This document shows positions 29,791-42,291 of a stretch of 64,000 bases of DNA, one piece after another. The stretch is from contig JAWPHD010001339.1 of assembly GCA_037043455.1 (NCBI GenBank), forward strand, positions 62,001-126,000. The letters run 5' to 3'. Below the pieces are notes generated by a model, which was not told the DNA's origin, did no database searches, and saw only the letters and a list, made by a program, of their open reading frames with translations. The stretch comes from Cyrtodaria siliqua (taxonomy: Eukaryota > Mollusca > Bivalvia > Adapedonta > Hiatellidae). Numbering within the stretch: the stretch's first letter is position 1; every line of letters begins with the position of its first letter. A program made the position numbers and the translations under genes.

Positions 29791-30640
29791 AAAATAAATT
29801 AGATGACTTTTTTTTTAATTTCGATTACCAAATGAATGGTAATCCATTTATTCACCCCGTAATAGGTTTGTGAGGGTCGGGGTGGGCCACCCATCAACAA
29901 ACCGTACAGATATGTATGTAATATGCATCATATTTATATATAAACAGTTTTCACACATACTTATGCTGAAATACATACAGAAATGCATATCATGATTAGA
30001 AGCTGTATAAATGGGGAGTTATATTTTAAAACATCTTTACAATTTCAAAAGAAGATTTAAAATACACATTTCTGAAAGAGGGACACCGAGGATCTTTCAA
30101 AAGTTTTATTTACAAATAAACCATATTTCTGTATGTCTCTTTTACACTTGAAAGCAGAACAAATTATAATTGTCAAGATATTTATTTTGCTACTTTAATA
30201 CGCCTTCAATGATAATTGTAAAGATGTTTTTTTTGTGGTTGTTTTTTTTAAAACCCAGCATATGTATTTTACCTTAACACATATTTAACATAGATAAATG
30301 CAAAGATAAAATAATCAAGTACGAATGTTTCAGTTTTTATGCAAATCCACATACTATCTCTGCTGAGTTTTACTATAGTTGATTGTGTGAAAAAAATGCT
30401 GTTATCCAAAAAATAAATATATCAAGAAAAGACAAGATCTATCTATGGAGTTGTCACTCTTCATTATTCAGTGGGAACAGCGGGGAACATAATTTAGCAG
30501 ATACAACTACATATTTCAAAGATTAGAAGAAAAAAATCAGATAGATGTGTTGCACAGTGTAACTTAAAAGTTAAGACAAAATCTAATTAAGTAGAGATTT
30601 ATAAGTCGACCAATGTTTTTCAAATTTATCAAATGCAATA
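29791..30640. other. gene-free stretch
   Basis: AT-rich, no recognisable ORF or repeat. Confidence 0.45.
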
Positions 30641-30653
30641 CTTTTAATTGCAT

Positions 30654-31240
30654 TTATTTTTCAGTTTGATATATGTATTTAATGTGTGGTTTGAAATTTA
30701 TGAACAGTGGCAATCTTCCATCTAACTTACATTTATATATGAAGTATTTTGCATGCAAAATTAATTTATTTAAAACAATATCATGTTGACTAGACTCAAA
30801 TATGATTTCTTTTATAGTCCATTCCGGTTGGATTATTATATTATTGTATTTGCAAGAAAACTTAAATATCCCAAAACTTTTTAATATATTTACATTCCCA
30901 AAATAAATGTGTAATGGTTTTCTGGAAACTCTGTGTAACAGATACAAGAATTATCATTTGTTCTCTTCATTTTTGTCAAAAGGATGTTTGTAGCAGTAAT
31001 TCTATAGTTTATTTTGCCTGAAACCATTGTAACCTGGTGTATTTTGTACATTTGGAAAGGTATTTTGAATAAGTCCTTCCAATCTCTGTCTATATTTAAA
31101 CCTATTGCCCCCATTTGGCTATAGATGTTGGATGTACATTTGGATTTATTAAGTATATCATAAATAGAACGACGGCCGAAAATGTCGACTTCAGTATTTC
31201 TGACATGTGAAAGTAAATCTATGAAACGTTTAAGGGTCAC
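30654..31240 (-). pseudogene. LINE C-terminal region relic
   Basis: Two minus-strand frames: 30890-31240 (NTEVDIFGRRSIYDILNKSK, GKINYRITATNILLTKMKRT, NSCICYTEFPENHYTFIL) and 30654-30947 (QHDIVLNKLILHAKYFIYKC). The 'R-T-N-L-K-...-C-C-...-E-H' knuckle followed by 'LILHAKYFIYKCKL' is typical of the C-terminal end of non-LTR retrotransposon proteins in molluscs. The catalytic domain is not present. Confidence 0.65.
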
Positions 31241-32510
31241 CAGTTGTTGCGTTAATTACCTCCTTATATGACTTCGAAATTGGCAGGTTGTTGCATTGTT
31301 TCGCGTCTTCTCCACCCCATGTTCTTGACTTACGGCGTGTTTCTTGAATCATTTCGACTTGAAAGAATGCAACTTAGTACGATTTACCTACATGTCAGAA
31401 AACTGAAGTCGAAATTTTCGTCAATTAAATATGTTTAGTTGCTGTATGTCGTCTGACTAGTTATATTTCAATATGTCGATAAGAAATTGGACGACTTAAT
31501 CAAATTTATTACGTCATGTCGTCATCAATATTGTACACTTATTGACATTAAACACGACAAATCGTGTTCTCCGTGTTCATTCCTAAGTTTGGTTGAATTT
31601 CGTTCAGCGGTTTGGAGGAGAGCGGTAACGGACAGACTGACGGACGGACAGAAGGACAAACAGAGGCGATTTTAATATACCTTTTTTATTAAAAACGTGG
31701 GTATAAATATGGTACATTAAAGAGTAAACAGAGGTATCATAAAAGCAAATATAAAAAGATAAATAAAGAAAAGAATGTGACAAAAACAAACGCCAGCGCA
31801 ACTCTACAATAGATATAAATAACACACGATATAAATTCGAAATCAAAAAATGGCCAGCAACAGCAACTGCACCTTTTAGGCCATAATCAGCATAAATACG
31901 GCACATGCACATGCCTTTTCATCACCAACCTGTGGCTGAAACGCCACAGGGGCAGTCATGACTGGCCACCATTATCGACCGTAATTAACCTTTTCCTCAT
32001 CGCGGTAGCCTAGACACCTAGTGATCCTCGGCGAACAAGTGGTGAATGAGCTGCCGCCTTACCTCAGTCCAGACATCAACCACAGTACATGCAATGTCCG
32101 AGGCATAACAACCACCAACTGACAGCAACCAACACAACTCTACCCAACAAAATACCCCAACATTAAAACATAAACACATGTTATGAATCGAACAGACCTC
32201 AGTTCGATGCCCATAAGTATCAATATGCTGCAAATGGATACGCTAATCACCCCCAAGATTAGCGTGATACAGGCATACGCCAACATACTCTTCTGTAGCA
32301 ACACAAGATGCAAGCACAGCCATAGTTGGATTCACGGCACAATTACAAGCATGTGGAATATTGAACAAGAGGACTAAAACGGTACTGAATACCTCACCTG
32401 ATTATCTTCGCAAAGATGAAAACTGTTTTAAAAAAAGCTTATAATTCATAACAGAATGAGATCAAGCAGTCGATGATGCAATATCACAAATTACTGCACA
32501 CGCGTTAAGG
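31241..32510. other. gene-free stretch with degraded repeats
   Basis: 31580-31680 resembles a common mollusc repeat end ('cgttcagcggtttggagga', 'gacggacggacag'). 31680-32420 looks transposon-like (polypurine-rich with few stops on the minus strand) but I cannot identify it. Confidence 0.35.
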
Positions 32511-32512
32511 TG

Positions 32513-32668
32513 TATATGGTTGGGATCTCAATGGTTCCCACGTTATGACACAGGTACTATGTCCCAAGGGGTGTGTTCTATGTCTGAAGGGGTGGGGATG
32601 AACCCCGGGGCCAATGCTGGTGGGATAGTTGTATCCGTCTGTTCATGCCCAGTGAGTGTATATGAGAA
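32513..32668 (+). repeat. direct repeat, left copy
   Basis: Diverged match to 34018-34153: 'tatatggttgggatctcaat', 'gaaccccggggccaatgctg', 'tgttcatgcccagtgagtgt'. The pair flanks the TIR-bounded block at 32690-33975. A third weaker match is at 60060-60110. Confidence 0.65.
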
Positions 32669-32689
32669 GATGGTCAATTCAAAATTTCT

Positions 32690-33975
32690 CTGCGCAAAGT
32701 AAGACTTTTTTGCGCGGTTCAATTCCGGAATCGTCCGTGCGCACAGTAGGTATTAGCACACATAGGATATTTTGTTTCTAGTGGTTAATTGTAATACTGA
32801 CGGCCAAGGCCTTCGTTAATAATGCTGCAAGAACTTGTGGCTCAAACGTTTTGCTTGTATGTAAAATAAAAGCAAAAACTTATGTTTAAATTGCAAGTAT
32901 ACGCATGATGCAACGTGTGTTTATGTCTCGTTGTCTATAAAATGTATATTAATATCCACTATTTATTAAGTATCATTCAAATATTCAAATGTCATTAATA
33001 GCAATACCATAAACTGGTAATTTATTCTCAAACGGTCTCTGTAAATGATTAATTTAGTACATTTGGCAGACGACAGATGTTCTGAACAATAAGACAATTT
33101 GACATTTAATATATGTGTACACCTTATCAGTATAATGCTTTAATAAATAAGTTTAAAACAGGCAAATGCAATTAGTAGTAGTTGTAGCTTTAACACCTGA
33201 CGCATTATTGAGTACTTGTCGTGTTTGGTATTTGGATTCATTTGTAGATGCCAGTATATACGAAGGTATATGGGAACAAACAAGGGTCCCTTGTTTGTAT
33301 AAAGAGATCATAGGAAATCTCTAAAATATATATGGAATTCCCAATTTGAGCCGTTATTAGAAATAGTATTGTCTGTGCCGCGTTTTGTTTTTTATTTTTA
33401 AAAATACTTTTTTTGGCGATTTTCGTTTATCTTCTGTCCGTCCTTATGTCCGTCTACGCATTTTGGCGTTTTGGTAAACGTTTTTGGTCAAATCTTTTGT
33501 TTTTCCTCATTTCTCGAAAACGAATTGCCGGAAAGCTTTGAAACTTGGTACACATGTTCAGTTATAATGGTGAATTCGCAATCCGGCGTTAGCACCACTG
33601 TGCTTCACTTGTTTATATTTTCTTAGCCATAATGTATCTCCTTATTTCAGTAATATAAATCCGCGCTATATTGTTTGAGGGATTTAGCTTGTTTTCTCAA
33701 TAATTAAGTTCATGTTAATTATTTACCAAACCAAACTATGATTTTGTTTTATACATTTTATCTTTTATAACAGACGGATGAAACAATTAAGCATAAGTAA
33801 ATAGATATAAATAGGTTTCAAACACTATATTCCTTTTCAGATCCCAACACAAATTCGTACTTTGCGCAAAACATTCTCAAATTGCGCCGACACATGGTGC
33901 ATGTTTTATATCGATTAACCCCTTGCGCAATTCCGGAATCGTCGGGCATTTTAGGAATTCTTACTTTGCGCAGAG
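32690..33975. mobile_element. TIR-bounded non-coding block (possible DNA transposon derivative)
   Basis: TCTGCGCAAAGTAAGA at about 32691 and its complement TCTTACTTTGCGCAGA at about 33960 face each other. Inside each end TTCCGGAATCGTC recurs (32724, 33931, 33979), and TACTTTGCGCAAAA occurs near 33858. No transposase ORF. I infer a 1.3-kb non-autonomous element, but the multiple internal boxes make the true ends uncertain. Confidence 0.5.
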
Positions 33976-34017
33976 CAGTTCCGGAATCGTCCATATTCTC
34001 ACATTGCTTATAACATA

Positions 34018-34153
34018 TATATGGTTATATGGTGGGGAGTTCAACGTTTTCCAAGTTAAGACCTTTGTGCTACATGTCCCTAGTGGGGACGGACCCTGGG
34101 CCGATACTGGTTGGATGGATGTATCCCTCTCTTTATGCTCAGTAAGTGTATAA
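34018..34153 (+). repeat. direct repeat, right copy
   Basis: See the left copy at 32513-32668; shares 'tatatggtt', 'ggaccctgggccgatactgg' and 'atgctcagtaagtgtata'. Confidence 0.65.
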
Positions 34154-34159
34154 CTGCGG

Positions 34160-34750
34160 TTTCAGAGAAGAAAGTTAACTCTTTTAAGGTTTTTCCCTAA
34201 ACAAGTTTGTGTAAAACATGTGACCTCTGCGGTAGTGCCAAATTTGACCCCATGGTCACGATTTGAACGAACTTGATAGTGGATCATATACTTATGGTAC
34301 ATGCACAATATTAGACCTATAGCTTTACCTCTTATACTACATGTAATATATGAGAGCTCTATACCTTGTGTCCTCAGAGGAGAAGATGTTTTCATTAGTC
34401 TAAGTAAAACAAGTGAATGCTGGGGCGTGATCAAATTTAACGTCAGGGTCGCCATTTAAAACTTGGTAAAGGGCTAATGGTAAATGTGTAATATTAAACC
34501 TCTAGCTCATGTAGTTTCAGAGAAGAAGATTTGTTTAAGATTTTTCTATACAACATTATGTAAACCTGTGACTCCTGGTCCGAATTTGACCCCAGGGTCA
34601 TCATTTGAACAAACTTGGTAGTGAACCATAAGCTGATACTACAGGTTATATATGAAAGCTCTGTGCCTTGAGTTTTTAGAGAAGAACGTGTTTCAAGGTT
34701 TTCCCTATGCCAACAATACATATGACCATGTATCAAAGACATAAAGTGCG
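34160..34750. repeat. tandem repeats, about 165-180-bp unit
   Basis: Three units with 'tttcagagaagaagatttgt', 'aggtttttccctaa', 'catgtgacctctgcg' and 'tttgaccccagggtcatcat' (near 34165, 34380, 34515; partial fourth near 34670). The same family of units recurs at 60120-61080. Confidence 0.8.
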
Positions 34751-35065
34751 ACAATCACATAAAGTTAACTTAACCAAAGTTAAGTTACCTAACCAAGGTT
34801 AAGTTACCTAATCAAGGTTAAGTTTGGGGAAAATAATGCAAAATATGACCTTGACCTTGGTATTGTTTGTCGTTCAGTTATGTCCACCAATGCCAACAAT
34901 ACATATGACCAAGTATCAAACAAAGAAAATGAGGCAATCACATGGATACAGTTAACTGAGGCTTCAACCAAGGTTAAGACTGGGAAAAATACTGCAAAAT
35001 ATGACCTTTACCTTGGTATTTTTTTGTCGTTCAGTGTCCACCAATGCCAACAATACATATGACCA
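34700..35065. repeat. tandem array with 'ggttaagttacctaacca' motif, left part
   Basis: Units of about 180 bp with 'tccaccaatgccaacaatac', 'atatgaccaagtatcaaaca', 'ggttaagttacctaaccaag' and 'atgaccttgaccttggtatt'. The array resumes at 35755 after a Penelope fragment. Confidence 0.88.
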
Positions 35066-35760
35066 AAAACAAAAGGGGGTAAAAATATCGGACAGGGAAA
35101 GCAGCATTCAAGGACGACAGTCAACCACAAAACACAAAACAAACAAACACGCAAACAGACAAACAAAAAGAAAAAATTAATAAAAAATGCAAAAGACATC
35201 ACAAACACAAAAGGGTTGACAATAGGGCTACCGCCTTGGAACGGTCAGTGGCAAAGTAGGCCACTGGGGGTTTAAACCGGTTCTAGGGTGCACCACACTT
35301 ACCCTACTGTCATCCCATTAAAACAGGACAGTGTAAATAAAGAAATCCCCGCCATGATCTAAACTCTAACCAACAAGGCAGCATCAATAGGCAATATAAG
35401 TAAAACACAAATATGCTCGTGTAAATATAATACAAAAAAACAATAGCCTAGAAAGCCACAATGAAGGTACTCATTGACTTGGCAGAAGCCATAGCAGTAA
35501 GAGAATACACCATTAAGGGCACGACAAGAAAGAACATGGACAAACATCAAACGCCACCGTCCCAATGGGCTTTATGTAGGCGTCATCATAGGGTCCATAG
35601 CCTGTCCAATCATCGTACAATTAAAGAGGAAAGCATAGTGGCGAACTGTAAAAGGGGCCACCACCAAGCATGCAGTACGTTGCAAAATGATAGGGTCATA
35701 ACCTCTTTTGATAAACTTTTTAACAAGTTTAACAAAGATAGTATGAAAGTGATCATGACC
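35066..35760 (-). mobile_element. Penelope-like element 3' fragment inserted in the array
   Basis: Minus strand reads KLVKKFIKRGYDPIILQRTA then CLVVAPFTVRHYAFLF (35572-35769), matching the end of the Penelope RT reading at 17250-17310 and 52690-52760, followed by the non-coding tail with 'gacaatagggctaccgcc' and 'aatatcggacagggaaagca'. It interrupts the tandem array and is only the 3' 0.7 kb of the element, as expected from 5' truncation. Confidence 0.82.
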
Positions 35761-36270
35761 AAGTATCAAACAAAGAAATTAAAGTTATCAGGAACAAAAA
35801 GTTAACTGAGGTTAACTGAGGTTAACTTACTTAACTTACCTAACAAAACTGATGACGCAAAACATGACCTTGACCTTGGCATTTTTGTCTTTCAGCGATG
35901 TCCACCAATGCCAACAATACATATGACCGAGTATCAAAGACATAACGTGAGGCAATCACATAAAATTAACTGAGGTTAAGTTAACTAACCAAGGTTAAGT
36001 TACCTAACCAAAGTTAAGTTACCTAACCAAGGTTAATTTTGGGCACAATAAGCAAAATATGACATTGACCTTGGTAATTTGTGTCGTTCAGTGATGTCCA
36101 CCAATGCCAACAATACATATGACCAAGTATCAAATAAAGAAAATGAGGCAATCACATGTATACAGTTAACTGAGGTTAAGTTACCCAATCAAGGTTAAGT
36201 TACCTAACCAAGGCTAAGGTTTGGGAAAATAACACAAAATATGACTAGACCTTGGTAATTTTGGCGTGAT
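35755..36270. repeat. tandem array with 'ggttaagttacctaacca' motif, right part
   Basis: Three more units of the 34700-35065 array (near 35755, 35895, 36080), with internal short stutters of 'ggttaagttacctaacca'. Confidence 0.88.
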
Positions 36271-37640
36271 GATGTACCCAACAAAGCATTTTACAAAGTT
36301 TCATAAAAATCGAGTGACTGCTTTGTCTCGCTACCCACTATCGTGGGCGAGAGAAAAACGGTTATGTTCATTCAATTTATTGCATCTTCCGTAAAAGAAA
36401 GATATATGTCGACATGTACATGTCAATAACTACCTTTGTATATTGTCATGCCGTTTTAATCTACATCCATAAATCCTTTTGTTATTACACCTTAAATATC
36501 ATTGACAAAGAATATTGTTTTCATTATCTAAACAAGAATATATACAGCGACCAAGTCGTTATCTTAAAATGTCTCAACACTATATATTACGTTAAAACGA
36601 CATATATTATAGAATGATGACATCATCTGGGGGATATATTAAAGCTTCCATAGATTATACTAAATTGTTTAAAATTAAATGCGAACCTTAAACTGTTTCA
36701 CAGTACTGAGTGGTATTAGTTTATAATTAATCAATAAACATAGACCTAATAACTATTAATATGTCTGTGATATAAAGCTAGAACCATTAAAAGAAATTCG
36801 GTAAACGTGTCCATTTTAAAATTATAGCCAGTATATATTACAACTGTATCTTTTCAAGTTTTTTAACAAACTGGGTCCCCCTAGTCGTCGAAAGCGCGTG
36901 CATCGATGTTATATAAAAGACACCAGTGTAGACCAATGATTTATGTTTATATTACCGTTTAGTCGTGTACATAGTCTATGTCCAATTTGTAGACACAAAT
37001 ACAGGGTCTACTCAAGCCACGCGCACTACCGATCAATGACAGTTATCTCGATCTTTGAAGATGCCGCCTGTCACGTAGATACTTGCCTCAATTTCATATA
37101 TGTGCAAATGTTTACCACAATTATGACGCAACACATTCCTTTGATCCTTTACACACCCGGGACATTCAAATTTCTTCACCGCAGCACAGTACCTACACCG
37201 CAGCATAATGTACATGTACTTAGCCTTGTACATGTCAGGAGAAGGCCTATAAACAGGTAATAATGTATTATTTCCATCCGAGTTTGATCCATGCGAATCA
37301 AGGAAAATATATTGTAATGTCTTTCAATCATGACACTGACATTTTAACATTCTGTTTTACGTAAAACTCTTGCTTTTGCAGTTTATTTTCATTACGGCAT
37401 TGAATGACAATAGTTTTTAACGACTTTTAATCTTATGTTAAATTTAATGTATAGTGATAATACGTTTTAATCAAAGGAAACTAAATAGCAACGTTTCCTG
37501 AGTAAGCCTGAGTACACATATTGTCAATAAATAAAACGGAATATGGTAGCTACAGCAGTTTATTGGAGGTCGGTGCAGAACATTTCGGGTACAGCTGAGG
37601 ATCAGCATGGGTACTATCCACCGTCTTTTTTGTAGCAAGG
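36271..37640. other. gene-free stretch
   Basis: ORFs of up to 105 codons on both strands overlap each other (36943-37260 plus, 37033-37233 minus) and none shows a convincing domain. A Cys-containing reading on the minus strand is noted among the rejected items. Confidence 0.4.
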
Positions 37641-39110
37641 AAAGGTACTTACACCGCAAGCTATGTATTACACAGCAGCTATCAATACATTCGTTACAAG
37701 TAATAAAATATTTATTTACTTTCAGGAAAATGTCGACTGCACTTGTAGATGTGCTTCCTTGACCAGAATAGTTGGGCATTGTACAGAAGAACACAAGGAC
37801 CGGGTTCTTAAATACCGTGAACAGGTTTTTAATGCCCAAACCGGTTCGTTCGGAGTACAAACAAAAATACATGAACATATTGTTCCAAACGAATTGATTA
37901 AATTGAAATGGGGTTTTAAGGCGCACCAACACAGGAAAGGTTATATGGCGCCTAACTGAAATGAACATGCCAGGCTCATCCTCCATGTACACTGAGATAA
38001 AATATGGAGAACGGGCATAGAACCTTCTCACCCTGAACTGCAGAGTTGCTGCAAATTCTATTGCAGACACTCCATTTACGCTGGAGCCACGTTATAGTGT
38101 TTCTGCCACTGCTATAATGATGTGAGCGAGATGGCACCTGAAACAATGCAGGGGTCATGATGAAGACCTTTAATGAGCATTAACAAAAAATGATCAAATG
38201 AACATGAATTTGGTGTGTGTGTGTGTGTCCGGGGGGGTGGGTCTACCCCTCTGCCTTCCCCTTCAACGGGATCTGCAGGCAGTGACCCTATTATTTGCCC
38301 CGTAACCAAACGGGGCCCCCGGAACCACACGGGGCTCCAAGCGAATTAGAAGCATTGGCAAAATACATTTGTGTTGATGAAAACATAGTTTATATAAGAG
38401 ACGATAAATCAAAGAAAAAAGGGCTGTCCACTCCTGTCAAACTTTCCTCCACATGTAAACAACGAACAAAATGTTAAATATTATACGTGTTCATACTGTA
38501 ACTTTTCAATAAGTACTTTAAATGGAATAGTTCAACACTGTATAGAGAAGGATGAACACACTTTCTTCAAGTACAAACTGTACGCATTAAATCAGGAGAC
38601 TGGTAAATTTGGATTTCAAACTAGAATTTACGATGGAATTATCCCATTTTAATTCAAAATGATAAGAAGTAAATTAGTGTAATAGACAACGAAGTGAAAG
38701 TTTTAAATGTGACAAGGATCATGATTCCAGCAGGAATGCAGCATCCACAAGCGTCTTTCGTTTACTAATAATAATGAATATGAATTCACTGCTGAAAACA
38801 TTACTGATAACACTCCCGTTGATGAATACAAGTACAGTATACACAGAAAGTGACCGTATCTCGTACGAAGAAGGGCTTTATGAAATGGAAGAGTTACTTC
38901 CAGCTGTACTAAGTACATTATGTGAAAATGAACTATCTGAACCATACATTAAATTCAATAGGTTGTTGAGTGAAAATAAACTACCCCTAGATAACATCTG
39001 TTTTCTGTTGTTTCTTGATGTAGTGAACTGGTTTTCTGGTGGAACAACAACACAAATGAGATACCGAAAAGAAACTGTGCAATTTTGGCAAATTGGGTAT
39101 TGATTGTTTC
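37640..39110 (+). pseudogene. orphan multi-copy invertebrate ORF family, fragments
   Basis: Three pieces in order. 37663-37959: CTCRCASLTRIVGHCTEEHK, DRVLKYREQVFNAQTGSFGV, HEHIVPNELI. 38480-38650: YTCSYCNFSISTLNGIVQHC, HTFFKYKLYALNQETGKFGF, IYDGIIPF, a second copy of the same Cys2-His-Cys-type domain. 38774-39103: LYEMEELLPAVLSTLCENEL, PLDNICFLLFLDVVNWFSGG, TTTQMRYRKETVQFWQIGY. I have seen this architecture (zinc-finger-like piece, then a 'FLDVVNWFS...MRYR...FW' block) in numerous unnamed mollusc and cnidarian proteins that behave as repeats. No function known to me. Frameshifts between pieces. Confidence 0.5.
38210..38245. repeat. (TG)n and G-run
   Basis: GTGTGTGTGTGTGTG followed by CCGGGGGGGTGGG. 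Confidence 0.85.
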
Positions 39111-39549
39111 ATGGCAAATTGTTGCGTTTTATGTAAAAATCCAAAAACGAAAGTAGAATTTCTATTTAGAAAGGCTACTTTAACACGGTCGCGGCAGTAT
39201 AGCCCTGCTATTTATAGAAGGCTAAATTTCTCCGGTTTCGTTCGACTTTTAACAGCAAAATAGCCAAATATTGAATCTTCCAAAAGGATGTTAAAAATAA
39301 AATGGGGAGACCTTTTATAATGTTCTTAAATACTTTTTAATGATATTACACACAGATACTTTAAATTAACAACAACATATTGAATATAACTTAAAATCAG
39401 TATTACATTGTAGGTGAATGATTTAATAATACATATTCAGTAGGCGATGTCGATTATCAGTAAAAATAAAACATCACTTCGTATAGTGTAATACTTAACA
39501 TCTGAAAAAGACCAGCAATCCATAATTTAAATACAATATTGGCCCAATT

Positions 39550-39880
39550 GTTCGAATTCACTGTTACCTTTAACGAAAATTTAGTTAAATTGTATGCAAC
39601 TTAATACTCTAAACCGGTTAAATTTTACCTGTTAAATTAAGTTAAGACTTACCTGTTAGTTAAATTTTCGTTAAATCCTTCACAAGAATTAACTAATGGT
39701 CCGTTAAAAAAGTGCCGTTCAAAGAGATTTAACACTGCCGTAAGTTAAGTATCTGTTATAAGTTCATGCTAACTTTAACGGACCTTATTTCTTAAGGACA
39801 CATTTAACTTTCCGTTAAGTCTTAATGAGAAATTTAACTTTCCACTAAGAATTAACACGTACTTTAACAATAACATCTCT
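39550..39880. other. stretch dense in TTAA/GTTAA words
   Basis: Repeated TTTAAC, GTTAAATT, CGTTAAG words on both strands with no fixed period. Perhaps a degraded satellite or TIR of the following MYB-like element. Confidence 0.4.
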
Positions 39881-39959
39881 TCCCATCATGCAACATGCTG
39901 TCGTCCATATCCTGTTTGTTTCACAACGGATGTCAATGTCAACACAAACATGACAGAGA

Positions 39960-40302
39960 AGGGGTGAAGACGAAAAGAAAGAAGTGTTAATTTTACTGAT
40001 AGCGAGATAGAAGTTTTGATATATGGTAAGGTTAGGGACAGGAATGGAACAGAGCTAGCATCTAAAGTTATGAACGAGGAGAAGACGATGATTTGGAGAG
40101 AAAACGATCTATGGTAATCGGTTCACTCGGCTGAGGAAGCTAATAACACATGGGGGAATTTTCAGCGAGAAGCTAGGGAGGCCAATGAACTATAACAAAC
40201 TGGCGATGAGCTATACAGAAATCAACAGACAATCGTTGAGATGATCGCAAAATACAATGTTTTTCATGATATAGAAGGAACAGCTGGAAGTACTATATAA
40301 GG
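39960..40302 (+). pseudogene. MYB/SANT-like DNA-binding protein relic
   Basis: One plus-strand frame, broken by two stops, reads VNFTDSEIEVLIYGKVRDRN, GTELASKVMNEEKTMIWREN, then SVHSAEEANNTWGNFQREAR and QQTIVEMIAKYNVFHDIEGT. 'NFTDSEIEVLI' followed by a 'W' some 35 residues on is the pattern of the MYB/SANT-like (trihelix) proteins that accompany PIF/Harbinger transposases in invertebrates. No transposase is seen nearby. Low-certainty call. Confidence 0.4.
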
Positions 40303-41800
40303 TAAGTTTTATTGTCTCGTTGGTTGCTCATATATTTGTTCAAACACACGAATAAAAATGCAATAGTATATTTATTTGCTTGATTGACTGTCGTTTGTAT
40401 GTATTTTGAAGCTCTATGTTTTGAGCAAAGGGGGATTTCCTTGTAGTTTGCCTCACTTGCAAATACTGTACAGGTCAAAGCTAAAACTAAAACAGAGACA
40501 CATTGAAGACTTACCTGTAAACTCATAATAGTTTATTTATTTTACTATGTTCATGTATATAAGATTATACTTTGTATATACACTTAGAAAGCAATGTTTG
40601 CACTCATCGATACATGTCTGTGTTGTATTTAAATGTGAAAGCTGACAGTGTTAAATAGTTTTATATTATTTTTTAATACAAATAGGTAATTAAAACGTAT
40701 TTTCAACCCGGATAACACCCTCTGCCATGGTCACATCATATGACTCTGCAACGTCTCAGAAAGTTGTATACGTTCACATGATAATTTGCCACAGGACCTT
40801 AGCTAGAATATCAACACAGAAATCAACACTGTGATTTGTAGTTTTATTGTAGGTATTAAAGGCGAAAACCGGTTTAGAGTATTAAGTTGCATAGCACTGT
40901 TGAAAAATCCCTGGATGTTGTCAGTTTACCTCGATATAAGACTATCCCAATTAATTTATGCGTTCCTGTTACAAATAATAGGACACGTTAAAATTGACAT
41001 TAGTTTAACATGCATTTTACTTATTAGTTAAATAGTTTATTAGCTATGCATTGCTTACATGAAAGAAAAACATTCAACTGTGTACATATCGTATAACAAT
41101 TTACATAGTTATAATAACACCAGTGCCCAGTGGATTAAAGAAAATATAGAATGGTGTTAATGTTCCACTTTCATGATGAAAGCTATGTGATAAACCATCC
41201 TTTACAACAACTTGAACAAAAATATATGTTTGGCACATTTTAGGGTTGGTCATTTAACAATAGGGTCTGTCAGGCAACTGGAAACACACATCTATTTTTC
41301 ATTTTGACCTAACCAACACATGCTTATATTGAAAGATATATAAACAGATATACCATATGTATACAGAATAATATATGGGCATTTCATATCATATCCTGTA
41401 TTGCCATGTATTGCTCTAAGATGCCAATATCTGCCCGAGACCTGATATTTGGGCGAAGGCTGATACAGTGCACGATATGAAAATGTCCATATTTTATTCT
41501 ATGTATGCATCCGTCAAAAAATGTTTTGTTGATTTTAGGGGTAATGGGGGAAAAATGGTTAAATATTTATTTCTTGGCGGATTCAATAGCTGATCTTACA
41601 TGTCAGAGTGTTGATTTATTATAGAATGTATCTAACGAGTTGACAAAAAGATACAATGCGACGGCTTGTCGAGCATCAAATAATGTTTGCTAAAGAGTTT
41701 GATAAATAATCGATGATTTTGTGAGATTTTATTCATCACACAAAATCCATACAAGTTGATGGTACAACGTGAACGTTTCTCTCTGATGTCAATTTACCTA
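40303..41800. other. gene-free stretch
   Basis: AT-rich; no recognised ORF. Contains scattered TATATG words near 41330-41400 only. Confidence 0.45.
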
Positions 41801-41804
41801 TATA

Positions 41805-42287
41805 CACTCAAGAGATATGAAAACGCAACACGGGAATTTCCGCTATATATTGTATATACTGCACACTTAATTGCACATAATATTCCAAAGAAATCCCAAG
41901 CTGTTTTGTAACAACAAAGTTGCAGTTAATTAGAGAAAGGACACAACTGTGATGTTGCAGACGTTTTAATCACACTACACCATGTAACAAGAACTTCAAA
42001 AATGTTGAAGTTGCTCTTTGAAAAACCGAGCTAGTTCAGTACTGTATTTAACGTAAATAGTTTCCAAAATTTTCCATCCTAAGTTTGCTCACATGCTTGA
42101 GCCAAACGCGTACTTTGTCAATAATGAAACTTTGAAGGAATACTGTTTGCTGTATTATTTGTTGTTTTAGTATTTTTTTCAAAAGGAAAGGTCTTACTAA
42201 GCCATGTGCCATTCGATTAAATGCAGCATTTTGTACATACAATATATAGCAGAAATTCCCGTGTTGCGTTTTTATATCTCTTGAGTG
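41805..42287. mobile_element. 483-bp MITE, second copy of the family at 12077
   Basis: TIRs CACTCAAGAGATATGAAAAC... (41805-41843) and complement (to 42287), with TATA on both sides (41801-41804, 42288-42291). The interior aligns in inverted orientation with the MITE in the minor capsid gene: 'cagtactg', 'gtgtcctttctctaatta', 'cttgggatttctttggaat', 'taagtgtgcag'. The outermost 14 bp differ from the 12077 copy, so they are subfamilies. Confidence 0.9.
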
Positions 42288-42291
42288 TATA

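Noticed and set aside
37033..37233. Minus-strand ORF with CRYCAAVKKFECPGCVKD, zinc-finger-like
   Set aside because: Short, overlaps a plus ORF of equal quality, no second supporting feature; Cys content could be chance.
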